A stretch of DNA of 64,000 bases, from positions 868,001 to 932,000 of the forward strand of contig NZ_CP051167.1 in the NCBI RefSeq assembly GCF_012295525.1, in the 5' to 3' direction. The notes beneath the pieces were generated by a model. It searched no databases. It had not been told where the DNA came from and was given only the letters and a program-made list of their open reading frames with translations. A program made the position numbers and the translations under genes. This document shows, piece after piece, positions 55,168 through 64,000 of the stretch (within the stretch, counting starts at the first letter, position 1; every line of letters starts with the position of its first letter). Source of the stretch: Oxynema aestuarii AP17. GTDB lineage: Bacteria > Cyanobacteriota > Cyanobacteriia > Cyanobacteriales > Laspinemataceae.

Positions 55168-56493
55168 CGAATCCTCTCAATTTTTTTAAAAATTGACCTG
55201 TTGCTAAAATCGAGGCCGCTTTTAGGCTTCGATCCAGGTCTAAACGAATAAAAAGTAGGGTTTTAAACGATCGGATTGCTCTGAGTACACGAGTGGAAAC
55301 GAGCGATTGAAAATCTAGTGGTAGGTTATTCGCTCGCCAATTAACGGTGAAAGAAGGGGGGGAGTGTTCGGCGATTTTCCTTTGGAGACGCTCCGCGATC
55401 GCCAACCGGATTTATGCCCTCTAGAAGGACAGGCTGAGCCGAACACGAATCGTAGCTACTAACTTTATTGTACCTAAAATCATTTGAGGTCAATTCACTT
55501 ATCCCTCAATCTCCGTGAAAACTTTAAAAACTTAAAGATTGGGGGAGCGTACACCCGAGTCGAGCGGGTGGCGATCGCGGAGTTATTCGTTGACGATCGC
55601 CGTTGCAGTTCCCGACTCTGGGGAGATTCGGGGGAGGAGTATCCGGTTAAATTCTTCTTTTGAAAAAGATGAATATAAAACTGTAAAGACCGTCGGTTAT
55701 CGATTATTTTATCGGTGTTTTACGTGGTTTTAAGTAAGTAATGTGAATCCAATCCGTATTTTTACCGTGGCGATCGCTCAGGAAATCATTTCATCGGTTA
55801 AAAAATCAGATTTGTAGTTTTTTATCCCATTAAATGTATACATCAATTGCGATCGATTATTAGAACTTTGTTTGAATAACGCGATCGCTCGACTTTACTT
55901 TAAATATAAATCAATCTTGCTCGACTCCGACGAAAAATCCTCCCTCGACGACCTCAAAAGCGCGGCGAAACCCGGGTTTGGCTGATGGAATGAGAATTTA
56001 CCATAAGTTTTTACTTTGCAATCGTCAGCCGCCGCCAAAAACGAACGTTTTGATAACGAGCTACTTTTGAAGCCACGAGAGACTACAAAATAGACGACAA
56101 AGCGATCGCGATCCGGATCGAAAAGCGCGGTAAACTGTAATAATCCGTTCGTCGCTCAATCCAGAAGATGTTGTCTTCTCCTCCTTAAGATAATTGCTTG
56201 TTGCTGTTGGCTGTTGCCTGTTTTTCTTTCCTGAAACGATCGCCTCGACTGTGGCGAACGCCCTTTAAAGAACCAGCGTTTTCAACGTCTTTCTAAACGA
56301 TCTATAGCAATCCTAAATGATTTGTAACCTATGTAGGGAGCAAGATGCTCCCACTCCCAGGGGTTTCAGGGGGCGATCGCGATCGATCCCCCTCGAACCG
56401 TGACGGATATTTTTATGTCTCCGCTAAAATTTTGCGGGAAAGTCGTATACCAGGGCAAACCGTTTATTTCCGTGAATCGTACCCTCTAAACTC
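55168..56493. other. Long intergenic region, 1326 bp
   Basis: Divergent spacer between the multi-PAS kinase and the ethylene/CBCR kinase. Mostly AT-rich. It contains a dispersed-repeat fragment (CCTTTGGAGACGCTCCGCGATCGCC, about 55379-55405) and a palindrome GGGAGCAAGATGCTCCC (56336-56352) of a known cyanobacterial type. No convincing coding region or RNA gene was found on either strand. Confidence 0.5.
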
Positions 56494-59400
56494 ATGTTAT
56501 TTGAACTGCTCAAAAAAATTATTTCACCAGATCTGTATATGCCCCACGGCCACTGTTATTTGTGGCAAACCCCTTTAGTCGGCCTGCACGTAGTCAGCGA
56601 TACGGCGATCGCGATCGCCTATTTCTCGATTCCGTCGATGCTCATTTATTTTATCTACAAACGTCGAGATGTTCCTTTTTTAGGCATTTTTAAATTATTC
56701 GGCGCCTTTATTATCCTGTGTGGATTAGGGCATTTATTAGACGTTTGGACCTTGTGGTATCCGGCGTACTGGCTCTCGGGAGTGGAACAGGGCATCACCG
56801 CCCTGGTTTCCTGTTACACTGCCGGGACGATGGTCACCTTAATCCCGCAATTTTTATCGTTAAAAACGCCCCAAGAATTAGAACGGATCAACCAAAAACT
56901 ACAAACAGAAATTCGAGAACGGCAACAAGCGGAAGCCGCCTTAAATCGGATTGTGGCGGGAACGGCATCGGTGACGGGAGAGGCATTTTTTCCGGTTTTT
57001 GTCGAAAATCTCGCTAAAGTTCTCAACGTGAGTGAAGTGTTCGTCGCACGTCTGAGTAACAGCGAACCGATCGTGCCGATTCCGATCGCGGTGTGGCCCC
57101 GGGAAGCGCGCGATCGCGAAGCGACGCCTGCGGCGTATTGCGTCGCCGAGAACTATTGCCTCAATCCGGTTAACTTAGAAACTGCGGATCGCACCGATGG
57201 CTTCATCTCCCTACCGTACGAACGACCCGATCGGGAGAATTCCTACTGTGTCAGTATTCCCTTACTCGACAACGATCGAGAGGCGATCGGGATTTTGGGC
57301 TTGTGTTCCGATCGCCCGTGGCAAAATGAAGCGGACAGCGAAAATATCGTGCGGGTGTTCGCCTTTCGGGCGGCGGCAGAACTGCAACGTCAGGAGTCAG
57401 AATACTTGCTGCGCCGAGCTTACGACGAAATGGAAGAGCGCGTCCGCCGTCGGACTTCCGAGCTCGAACAGCTCAATCTCGCCCTGCAACAAAACGACGC
57501 CCGAGTGCGAGCCCAACAAAAGGGGTTGGTGGATTTGGCGAAATTACCGAGTATCTACCGAGGCGATCGCGATCGGGCTTTTCAAGACATCCTCAAGTTA
57601 GCGACGCGAACCTTAGAACTGGAACGGGGCAGTATTTGGCTGTACGACGAGGAGCGATCGCAGATCGAATGCATCTACCTCTACGAACGGGAACGCGATC
57701 GCTTTAGCCGGGGTCTGAAACTAGCCGTCGCCGATTATCCGGCATATTTCGAGGCGATCGCCTCCGGGGAAGCGGTGGCGGTGGATGACGCCCTCAACGA
57801 CCCGCGCACCCGGGATTTTGCCGAATCTTATTTAATTCCCCTCTCCATCGGTTCGATGCTCGACGTGGCGATTTATCATAATGGGGCGATCGTCGGGGTC
57901 ATCTGCTTGGAAACCGTCGGGAATCAGCGCCACTGGACGATCGAAGAACAGAATTTTGTCAGTTATCTAGCCTACATGAGCGCCCTGACCTTAGAAGCGC
58001 GCGATCGCATTGCGGCGCAACTGGCGCTACAGCAACGCTTGCAGCGAGAACGAACGATCGCCCGCATTCTCGACCGCATTCGCTCGTCCCTGTCGATGGA
58101 TCGCCTCCTGGAAACCGTCGTCGAGGAAGTCCGCCAGTATTTAAACGTCGATCGCGTGGTGGTCTATCGCTTCAAACTGGATTGGGACGGCTTTATCGGC
58201 GCCGAAGCCCTCACCTCGGACTGTCCCTCGTTGTTGGGACGGGCGATCGCCGATCCGTGCTTTCGAGGCACTTACGTGGACCGCTATCGCGAGGGCCGCA
58301 TTCGGGCGATCGCCGATATCCACGAGAGCGATTTAACCCCCTGTCACGTCGAACTGCTGGCCCGTTTGGAGGTTCGGGCGAATTTAGTCGTTCCGATCGT
58401 CGAAGAGCGCAGTTTTAAGCCAGACGAGAACGCCGATCCGCACTTGTGGGGCTTGTTAATCGCCCATCAGCGCCAACCGCGCCCTTGGGAAAGCTTCGAG
58501 ATCGACTGTTTGCGTCAGTTGAGCGTTCACCTGGCGATCGCCCTCAAACAATGTTCCCTCTTCGAGCAAATGCAAACCGAAATCGCCGAACGCCAGCGCG
58601 CCGAAATCGCCTTGCGCCAGTCGGAAAGCCGCGAACGGGAGAAAGCGGAACAACTCGAAGCCCTCGTCAACCAACTACAAAGCACCCAAGCGCAAATCAT
58701 CCACAGCGAAAAAATGGCCTCGTTGGGTAAAATGGTCGGCGGCGTCGCCCACGAAATTAACAATCCGGTGACCTTTATCGCCTCCAATGTTTCCCCGGCG
58801 CTCAATTATCTCGACGCTTTATTCGAGCTGATCGACTGCTATCGACAACACTATCCCGATCCGCCCGAGGACGTCATCGAAACCATCGAAGCGATCGAGC
58901 TAGACTTTATTCGGGAAGACTTTGAAAGCTTGCTCGGTTCGATTAGAAATGGCGCCGATCGCATTCAAAAGATCGTCTCCGCCTTGCGCCATTTTTCCCA
59001 TTTAGATGAAGCCCAGGTTAAAAATGTCGATCTCAATCGCGAATTAGACCATACCCTTCAACTGATCGAACATCGCCTGCAACTCGACGACGGACGACGG
59101 GCGATCGCCGTCGCTACGGTTTACGGGGACTTACCCAAATTTGAATGCTATCCCAGCGAACTCAATCAGGTGTTTATCGGGTTGCTGGAAAACGCGATCG
59201 ATACCTTGACCGAAAAAGCGAAAACCGACGCCCATTTTACGCCCAAAATCACCGTCGAAACGGGAACGACCGGAGCAAGCGAGGGCGATGCGGGGATTTA
59301 TATCCAGATCGGCGACAACGGTTTGGGAATTGCCGAATCCCTACAATCGCGGATTTTCGACCCGTTTTATACCACCAAACCTGTCGGGTCGGGAACGGGG

Positions 59401-59550
59401 TTGGGCCTGTCGATTGCCCATCAAATTATTAAAAAACACGGCGGTCAGCTATCCTGTACCTCCGCACTCGACCGAGGGACGACCTTGACGATCGCCTTAC
59501 CGCGTCGGTCGGAGATCGCCCCCGCTTCACGTAGCAAAAGCATTAAATAA
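56494..59550 (+). CDS. Ethylene-receptor-like cyanobacteriochrome histidine kinase (SynEtr1/UirS type)
   Basis: 1018 residues. Three N-terminal helices (about 30-120) match the ETR1 ethylene-binding domain, with the Cu-binding C76 and H80 (ILCGLGH) and D36. Two GAF domains follow (about 150-300 and 345-505), then a cyanobacteriochrome GAF (about 525-690) that has both a DXCF motif (DPCF, C589) and the canonical bilin-binding C617-H618 (LTPCHVEL). HisKA follows with His753 (GGVAHEINNPV), then an HATPase (GTGLGLSIAHQI). It should sense ethylene and blue/violet-green type light, like SynEtr1/UirS. GAF1 contains a dispersed-repeat-derived stretch (REATPAAY, about 209-216). ATG 56494. Confidence 0.93.
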   Translation: MLFELLKKIISPDLYMPHGHCYLWQTPLVGLHVVSDTAIAIAYFSIPSMLIYFIYKRRDVPFLGIFKLFGAFIILCGLGHLLDVWTLWYPAYWLSGVEQGITALVSCYTAGTMVTLIPQFLSLKTPQELERINQKLQTEIRERQQAEAALNRIVAGTASVTGEAFFPVFVENLAKVLNVSEVFVARLSNSEPIVPIPIAVWPREARDREATPAAYCVAENYCLNPVNLETADRTDGFISLPYERPDRENSYCVSIPLLDNDREAIGILGLCSDRPWQNEADSENIVRVFAFRAAAELQRQESEYLLRRAYDEMEERVRRRTSELEQLNLALQQNDARVRAQQKGLVDLAKLPSIYRGDRDRAFQDILKLATRTLELERGSIWLYDEERSQIECIYLYERERDRFSRGLKLAVADYPAYFEAIASGEAVAVDDALNDPRTRDFAESYLIPLSIGSMLDVAIYHNGAIVGVICLETVGNQRHWTIEEQNFVSYLAYMSALTLEARDRIAAQLALQQRLQRERTIARILDRIRSSLSMDRLLETVVEEVRQYLNVDRVVVYRFKLDWDGFIGAEALTSDCPSLLGRAIADPCFRGTYVDRYREGRIRAIADIHESDLTPCHVELLARLEVRANLVVPIVEERSFKPDENADPHLWGLLIAHQRQPRPWESFEIDCLRQLSVHLAIALKQCSLFEQMQTEIAERQRAEIALRQSESREREKAEQLEALVNQLQSTQAQIIHSEKMASLGKMVGGVAHEINNPVTFIASNVSPALNYLDALFELIDCYRQHYPDPPEDVIETIEAIELDFIREDFESLLGSIRNGADRIQKIVSALRHFSHLDEAQVKNVDLNRELDHTLQLIEHRLQLDDGRRAIAVATVYGDLPKFECYPSELNQVFIGLLENAIDTLTEKAKTDAHFTPKITVETGTTGASEGDAGIYIQIGDNGLGIAESLQSRIFDPFYTTKPVGSGTGLGLSIAHQIIKKHGGQLSCTSALDRGTTLTIALPRRSEIAPASRSKSIK

Positions 59551-59985
59551 ATTGAGAGTTCTCAAGCGCTGGGTGGCGGCGAGGGCGTCGTATTGCAGCT
59601 TGATGCGTAACATCGATCGCACCCGGGCGCGCAATTCCAAACTGTTAACGGGTTTGGCTAAAAAGTCGTCGGCCCCGGCTTCCAAACAGCGCGCTAAATC
59701 TTCTTTAGAACTCAAAGCGGTAACCATGATAATCGGAATGTGACACCAGCGTTGATTGGCTTTAATCTGCTGACAGGTTTCGATCCCGTCCATTTCCGGC
59801 ATCATCAAATCGAGCAGGATCACGTCCGGTTCGATCTCGTCGATGCGATCTAAGGCTTCGCGACCGCTCGACACGTAACTTAATTGGTAACCTTCTCGAT
59901 ACAATAAGCCTTCGATGACTTCAAAGATACTGGCTTCGTCGTCAACGAGTAAAATCGAGTGTTGTTTGGCTTCTGTGTCTGTCAT
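59527..59985 (-). CDS. Single-domain (CheY-like) response regulator
   Basis: 152 residues. A REC domain with acidic pocket (LLVDDE), phospho-acceptor in LLDLMMPEMDG, Thr (MVTALSS) and Lys (AKPVN), plus a 20-residue C-terminal helix but no output domain. It starts 36 bases downstream of the hybrid kinase stop on the same strand, so it probably receives phosphate from that kinase. Its last 24 bases overlap, tail to tail, the end of the ethylene/CBCR kinase gene. ATG 59985. Confidence 0.93.
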   Translation of the reverse strand: MTDTEAKQHSILLVDDEASIFEVIEGLLYREGYQLSYVSSGREALDRIDEIEPDVILLDLMMPEMDGIETCQQIKANQRWCHIPIIMVTALSSKEDLARCLEAGADDFLAKPVNSLELRARVRSMLRIKLQYDALAATQRLRTLNLFNAFAT

Positions 59986-60021
59986 AGTAGGTACGAGGGA
60001 GAATCGCTCGGGCCGAAGGGG

Positions 60022-63000
60022 TCAGGTGCGCTCGATCGCCAGATGTTCTTCGATCGCGGCGACGAGCTTTTTCAAGCTAACAGGTTTGGCGAGATAGCGA
60101 TCGACGCCTGCGGCGAGGCATTTTTCCCGATCGCCGGGCATCGCCAGGGAGGTGAGAGCGACGATCGGCACCCGGGCAAAACGGGGGCGCGATCGCAGTT
60201 CTCGGGTCGCTTCGAGACCGTCCATTTCCGGCATCTGAATATCCATGATAATCAAGTCCGGGCCGAGTTCCTCACTCAGCTCGATCGCCTCGCGTCCGTT
60301 GAGGGCGATCGCCACCCGATAGCCCTTGATTTCCAAATATTCGACAATGGTAGAGAGATTGGCTTCGTTATCTTCCGCCAACACCAGTAACGGCGAGTCC
60401 TCTTCCCCGGGGGCGATCGTCTCGTGACGCTGCTGCATGAAGCTGAACTTGCGCCACGCCAGTTGAAACTGCTGGCGGGAGAACGGTTTGACTAAATACG
60501 CACTCACCCCCAGTTCGTCGAGTCCTACAGGTTCGTCTACTACGGAAATAATAAACACCGGAATGTGACAGGTTTCGGGATGGGCCTTGAGTTGGCCCAA
60601 CACGTCCCACCCGGAGCGATCGGGTAATTGCAAGTCTAAAATAATCGCCTCGGGCTTAAATTCGAGGGCTTTTTCCACCGTTCCCGTTCCCAAGGCGTGA
60701 ATTTCGCACTCGCCGACCCCCAATTCCGACAAGTAGCGGGCGACTTGTTCCGCCACCGGGGAGGAATCTTCGACAATCGACACCCGCGACCACTGGGCCG
60801 AGGGATTGCGCGCCGATCGCCTGTTTTCCGCAGTCAGAGCCGCCGACAGGGTCGTTTCGGGTCGCTCCTGGGGCGTCGCCGACGACCAGGGAACCGATAC
60901 GGTAAACCGACTGCCTTCGCCGACGGTACTGGCGAGGGAGACGCTACCCCCGTGGAGTTCGACCACCTGGCGCACCAGGGCCAACCCCAGACCCGTTCCC
61001 GCATAGCGGCGCGCCAGAGAGCTTTCTAACTGCACGAAGGGCTCGAACAGTTTGTCGATATTTTCCGGGGCGATGCCGATTCCCGTATCCACGACGCTCA
61101 GATGCAGCACTTCCGCCTCGCGATCGCCGCGCACTTCGATCCAGACCTGTCCCTCTTCCGGGGTGAATTTGACCGCGTTACTGAGCAAATTAATTAGCAC
61201 TTGGCGCATTCGCCGTTCGTCCACGGTCACTTTCCCCAAACGCGGGGGAATGTCGCACGAGAGTTTCACTTGTTTCTGGTGGGCCTGCTGGCGGATAAAG
61301 GCGAGACTGCTATCGCACAGCCCTTGGATGTCCGTAGGTGCAAATAGCAGTTCCATTTTGCCCGATTCGATTTTGGCCAAGTCGAGCACGTCGTTGATCA
61401 GTTCGAGCAGATGTTCGCCACTTTGTTCGATCGTGGCGAGTTTCTGGTGTTGTTTGGCGGTGAGCGGTCCGAACACTTCGTCGCGCAAGACTTCCGAGAG
61501 TCCGAGAATCGCGGTCAGGGGGGTTCGCAACTCGTGGCTCATGTTGGCTAAAAATTCGCTCTTGGCGCGGTTGGCGGCTTGGGCGGCTTGGGTGGCTTGC
61601 TGTTGGGCGAGTTCGGCTTCGTGACGGGCCCGACCGATCGCCACGATCTCGCTGACGAGTTTGAGCACCGAGAGCTGTTCGGGGGTCCATTCTTTGGCCG
61701 TATTCACCGCGTCGAGGGCGAGACACCCCCAGGTTTCTCCGGCGTGAATCGTGGGAATTCGCAGGGCGGAAACGATCGCCGCCCGCTCGAATTCGGCCCG
61801 TTCGCGGTCGGCTTCCGGGGGTAAGCAGTCGCGATCGCCCTGGTGGACGATCTCGCCGCGCAGCAGTCGTTCGTGCAACCAGGGAAGCTCGGCGACCGAG
61901 CGCTGTTGCCAGTCGGCGGCGGTCGGCGCGACCCCCGGACGACACCATTCGTGGGTGACACTCAGCCGTTGGCGATCGCTGCTGTAGCGCACGAGGGCGC
62001 AGCGATCGCTTTCGCTGAATTCCCCGAGGACTTGCAAGGTCAGGGCGATCGCGCTGTCGGCGTCGCGGTCGAGAAAGGCACATGAAATGCTACTGAGTAA
62101 GCTGTCGGTCATCGCCCGTCGTTGGAGGGCTTGTTCGGCTTGCTGCCGTTCCAATTCGGCTCCGGCGCGGGCGGCGAAGATCCGTAAAATTAGTTCTTGT
62201 TGGGGCGATCGCTCCATCGGTTGCACGTCGAGGACGGCCAAATGGCCGAGAATGTTGCCCCGCAGATCGACTAAGGGAATGCCTAAGTAGCTGACGACGC
62301 CGAGATCGATGAGTTCGCGATCGCCCGGGAAGCAGTCGCGCACGTTGCGGGATTCGTAATAAATCGTGCCTTGGCGGATGACTTGCTCGCAGGGGGTCCC
62401 TTTGAGGGAATATTCGAGATCCTCGCTCCAATCGTCCCCGAGCCAAAAGGCTAAAGTGCGAACTTTTGTGCTTCGTTCGTCTACGACTTCGGTGACGATG
62501 GCGTAGCGGACGTGCAGCACTTCGGCGAGGTACCGGGTGCAGGAGCGGAAAAATTGCCGTCCGGTGGTGGCGGCGGTTCCTTCGACGATCGCCCGCAGGG
62601 ATTGTTCTTGTTGTTTTTGCTCGGTAATCTCGAAAATGGCGCCGTCGAGATAGGTGGAGGTACCGTCGCGATCGCTTCGGGGGCGACCGCGATCGTAACA
62701 CCAGCGCCACTCGCCGAGGGCGTGGCGGATCCGATATTCGACGAGATACGGTTCTTGCTTGGAGATCGCCTCGGCGACCCGTTCGACGACGGTGAGCCGA
62801 TCTTGGGGATGAATCAGATCGAGCCAGCGACGGGGGCGATCGCCTCGAAACTCCGCCGCCGGGTATCCGGTCAGTTTTTCGACCGCATCGCTGATAAATT
62901 CTACCGATCCGGACTCGCCGACCCCCCGGCGGTACACGACCCCGGGAATGTTGGCGACCAAGGTGCGAAAGCGTTCCTCGCTCTCGCGCAAGGCGGCTTC

Positions 63001-64000
63001 GGCTTGTTTGAGGGCGCTCAAGTCGCGGGCGACCCACGCGACGGTGTTTTCTCCGGTCGGGGACAGACTGGCGGAAAACCACACCGGGCGATCGCCGACG
63101 GGCAGTTGATACTCGAAGTTAACGATTTGTCCGGTGTCGAGGGCTTCGCGGACGCGATCGTAAACGATCTCGCCGCGATCGCCGAAAAATAGTTGCACGG
63201 TTTCGGAGAGAATGTCGGTTCCCGGCGGGTAGAGGCGATCGGGATGGGTCGGCGCGACTTTGATATCGGTTCCGTCGGCGTCTACTAACAAGACGATTTC
63301 GGTCATCGCCTCGAAAAATTCGCGGATCTCGGTTTCCGACGATCGCAGCTTGTCTTCGAGTAATTTGCGTTCGTTGATTTCCCGTTCTAAGGCTTCCGTG
63401 CGCTGTTGCACCCTCGCTTCGAGCGATCGCGCGTGGCTTTGCAGTTGGTCTTTCATGGCGTTGAAGGCGATCGCCAGGTCTTGCACTTCCGCAATGCGCG
63501 ACCCGCGCACCCGTTCGGGGAACTCTCCCCGGGCCATGCGGCGGCTGGCCGCACTCAGACGGCGCATCGGCGCCCCAATCCAACGGGCCGTGACGATGCC
63601 GACTCCACTGGCGACGACGAGGGCCCCCAGGCACAATCCCACGGTGGTGCGCCAATTTTGGGCGATCTGGCTGGTAAATTCGGCGCGGGGTACGACGATC
63701 GCGATTTGCCAGTCCAATCCCCAGCGATCGCGGTAGGGAAAGGTACGCAGGAAGTAGCGATCGCCGTCGAGCTGCAACTGCCACGGGCGGTCTGCGGCCC
63801 CTTGGGTGCTATTTTGTGCCAGGTGGCGGGCGATTTCCCGGGTGAGGCGATCGCGGCTCTCCCGGGCGCGGACTCGTCGCACCCGTCCGTCCGCGAGTTG
63901 GGCGAGGGGTTCTCCGGTGGAGGTGGCGACCAGTCGGCCCTGGCGATCGAGGATCGCCCCCTGTCCGTTTTCGCCGATATCGAGTTCGGCGAGAAATTCC
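60022..64000 (-). CDS. Hybrid histidine kinase (dCache-HAMP-PAS-GAF-HK-REC-REC), 5' end outside window
   Basis: The frame is open to the right edge (FLAELDIGENGQGAILDRQG is readable at the edge), so the start is missing; an in-frame GTG at 63882 is internal. About 1325 residues are visible: the end of a periplasmic Cache-like sensor, one membrane helix, HAMP, PAS-like domains, two GAF domains, HisKA (NMSHELRTPLTAI), HATPase (YAGTGLGLALVRQ) and two C-terminal REC domains with phospho-acceptor Asp in LDLQLPDRSG and MDIQMPEMDG. The first REC lacks the usual double acidic pair at its start (VEDSS) but keeps the main residues. It forms an operon with the response regulator gene that follows. Confidence 0.93.
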   Translation of the reverse strand, partial: EFLAELDIGENGQGAILDRQGRLVATSTGEPLAQLADGRVRRVRARESRDRLTREIARHLAQNSTQGAADRPWQLQLDGDRYFLRTFPYRDRWGLDWQIAIVVPRAEFTSQIAQNWRTTVGLCLGALVVASGVGIVTARWIGAPMRRLSAASRRMARGEFPERVRGSRIAEVQDLAIAFNAMKDQLQSHARSLEARVQQRTEALEREINERKLLEDKLRSSETEIREFFEAMTEIVLLVDADGTDIKVAPTHPDRLYPPGTDILSETVQLFFGDRGEIVYDRVREALDTGQIVNFEYQLPVGDRPVWFSASLSPTGENTVAWVARDLSALKQAEAALRESEERFRTLVANIPGVVYRRGVGESGSVEFISDAVEKLTGYPAAEFRGDRPRRWLDLIHPQDRLTVVERVAEAISKQEPYLVEYRIRHALGEWRWCYDRGRPRSDRDGTSTYLDGAIFEITEQKQQEQSLRAIVEGTAATTGRQFFRSCTRYLAEVLHVRYAIVTEVVDERSTKVRTLAFWLGDDWSEDLEYSLKGTPCEQVIRQGTIYYESRNVRDCFPGDRELIDLGVVSYLGIPLVDLRGNILGHLAVLDVQPMERSPQQELILRIFAARAGAELERQQAEQALQRRAMTDSLLSSISCAFLDRDADSAIALTLQVLGEFSESDRCALVRYSSDRQRLSVTHEWCRPGVAPTAADWQQRSVAELPWLHERLLRGEIVHQGDRDCLPPEADRERAEFERAAIVSALRIPTIHAGETWGCLALDAVNTAKEWTPEQLSVLKLVSEIVAIGRARHEAELAQQQATQAAQAANRAKSEFLANMSHELRTPLTAILGLSEVLRDEVFGPLTAKQHQKLATIEQSGEHLLELINDVLDLAKIESGKMELLFAPTDIQGLCDSSLAFIRQQAHQKQVKLSCDIPPRLGKVTVDERRMRQVLINLLSNAVKFTPEEGQVWIEVRGDREAEVLHLSVVDTGIGIAPENIDKLFEPFVQLESSLARRYAGTGLGLALVRQVVELHGGSVSLASTVGEGSRFTVSVPWSSATPQERPETTLSAALTAENRRSARNPSAQWSRVSIVEDSSPVAEQVARYLSELGVGECEIHALGTGTVEKALEFKPEAIILDLQLPDRSGWDVLGQLKAHPETCHIPVFIISVVDEPVGLDELGVSAYLVKPFSRQQFQLAWRKFSFMQQRHETIAPGEEDSPLLVLAEDNEANLSTIVEYLEIKGYRVAIALNGREAIELSEELGPDLIIMDIQMPEMDGLEATRELRSRPRFARVPIVALTSLAMPGDREKCLAAGVDRYLAKPVSLKKLVAAIEEHLAIERT

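Noticed and set aside
63882-63884. GTG as the start of the hybrid kinase
   Set aside because: The frame continues upstream with clear Cache-domain sequence to the window edge, so the real start is outside.

Overview
The window comes from a cyanobacterial chromosome. The palindrome GCGATCGC (HIP1) is extremely frequent, and the genes include psb28, petP, the GuaB3-type IMP dehydrogenase, DUF3038/DUF4335 proteins, a glutamyl-tRNA synthetase with the cyanobacterial CAAD membrane domain, Get3d, and a bilin-GAF/ethylene-receptor kinase. Gene density is moderate, intergenic regions are long, and repeat debris is common, which fits a filamentous, large-genome species. I cannot name the species.

1-12 kb: the 3' end of an Omp85/BamA-type outer-membrane protein; a pentapeptide-repeat protein; a small hypothetical; a DMT transporter; a lipoprotein; a pentapeptide protein fused to a degenerate HNH domain; a two-enzyme cell-wall hydrolase; a GAF histidine kinase; and a UbiB-type kinase. 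12-24.5 kb: moaB, psb28, a LOG protein, trxA, the small RNA Yfr1 (between trxA and guaB3, its usual place), guaB3, a small ORF, mutS2, the DUF3038/DUF4335 pair and glmU. 24.5-43 kb: an HD-GYP response regulator, an MnmD-like methyltransferase, get3d, petP, hisF, tRNA-Ala, speD, a previously uncalled 43-aa gene, a universal stress protein, ftsH, gltX-CAAD, tRNA-Asp, mutS, gltS and a Crp-family regulator. Most of this is housekeeping, interrupted by decayed IS200/IS605-like termini.

43-48 kb looks different. It is AT-richer and HIP1-poor, and holds an exported trypsin-like protease with TPR repeats, two tightly coupled exported proteins of unknown function, and a divergent STAND (NB-ARC) ATPase with an N-terminal HTH-like domain and no visible sensor repeats. 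The same 14-bp sequence lies upstream of the protease gene and in the promoter region between the exported pair and the STAND gene. This is the best candidate for an undescribed regulated system (conflict, immunity or proteolysis type).

48-64 kb is a signalling block: a DUF1810 protein, an MtnX-like phosphatase, a 1944-aa histidine kinase with about 13 PAS domains, a kinase joining an ethylene-binding membrane domain to a DXCF cyanobacteriochrome GAF (the SynEtr1/UirS type), a single-domain response regulator, and a large hybrid kinase that runs off the right edge.

All family assignments rest on reading motifs and on memory of the families; no database search was run.
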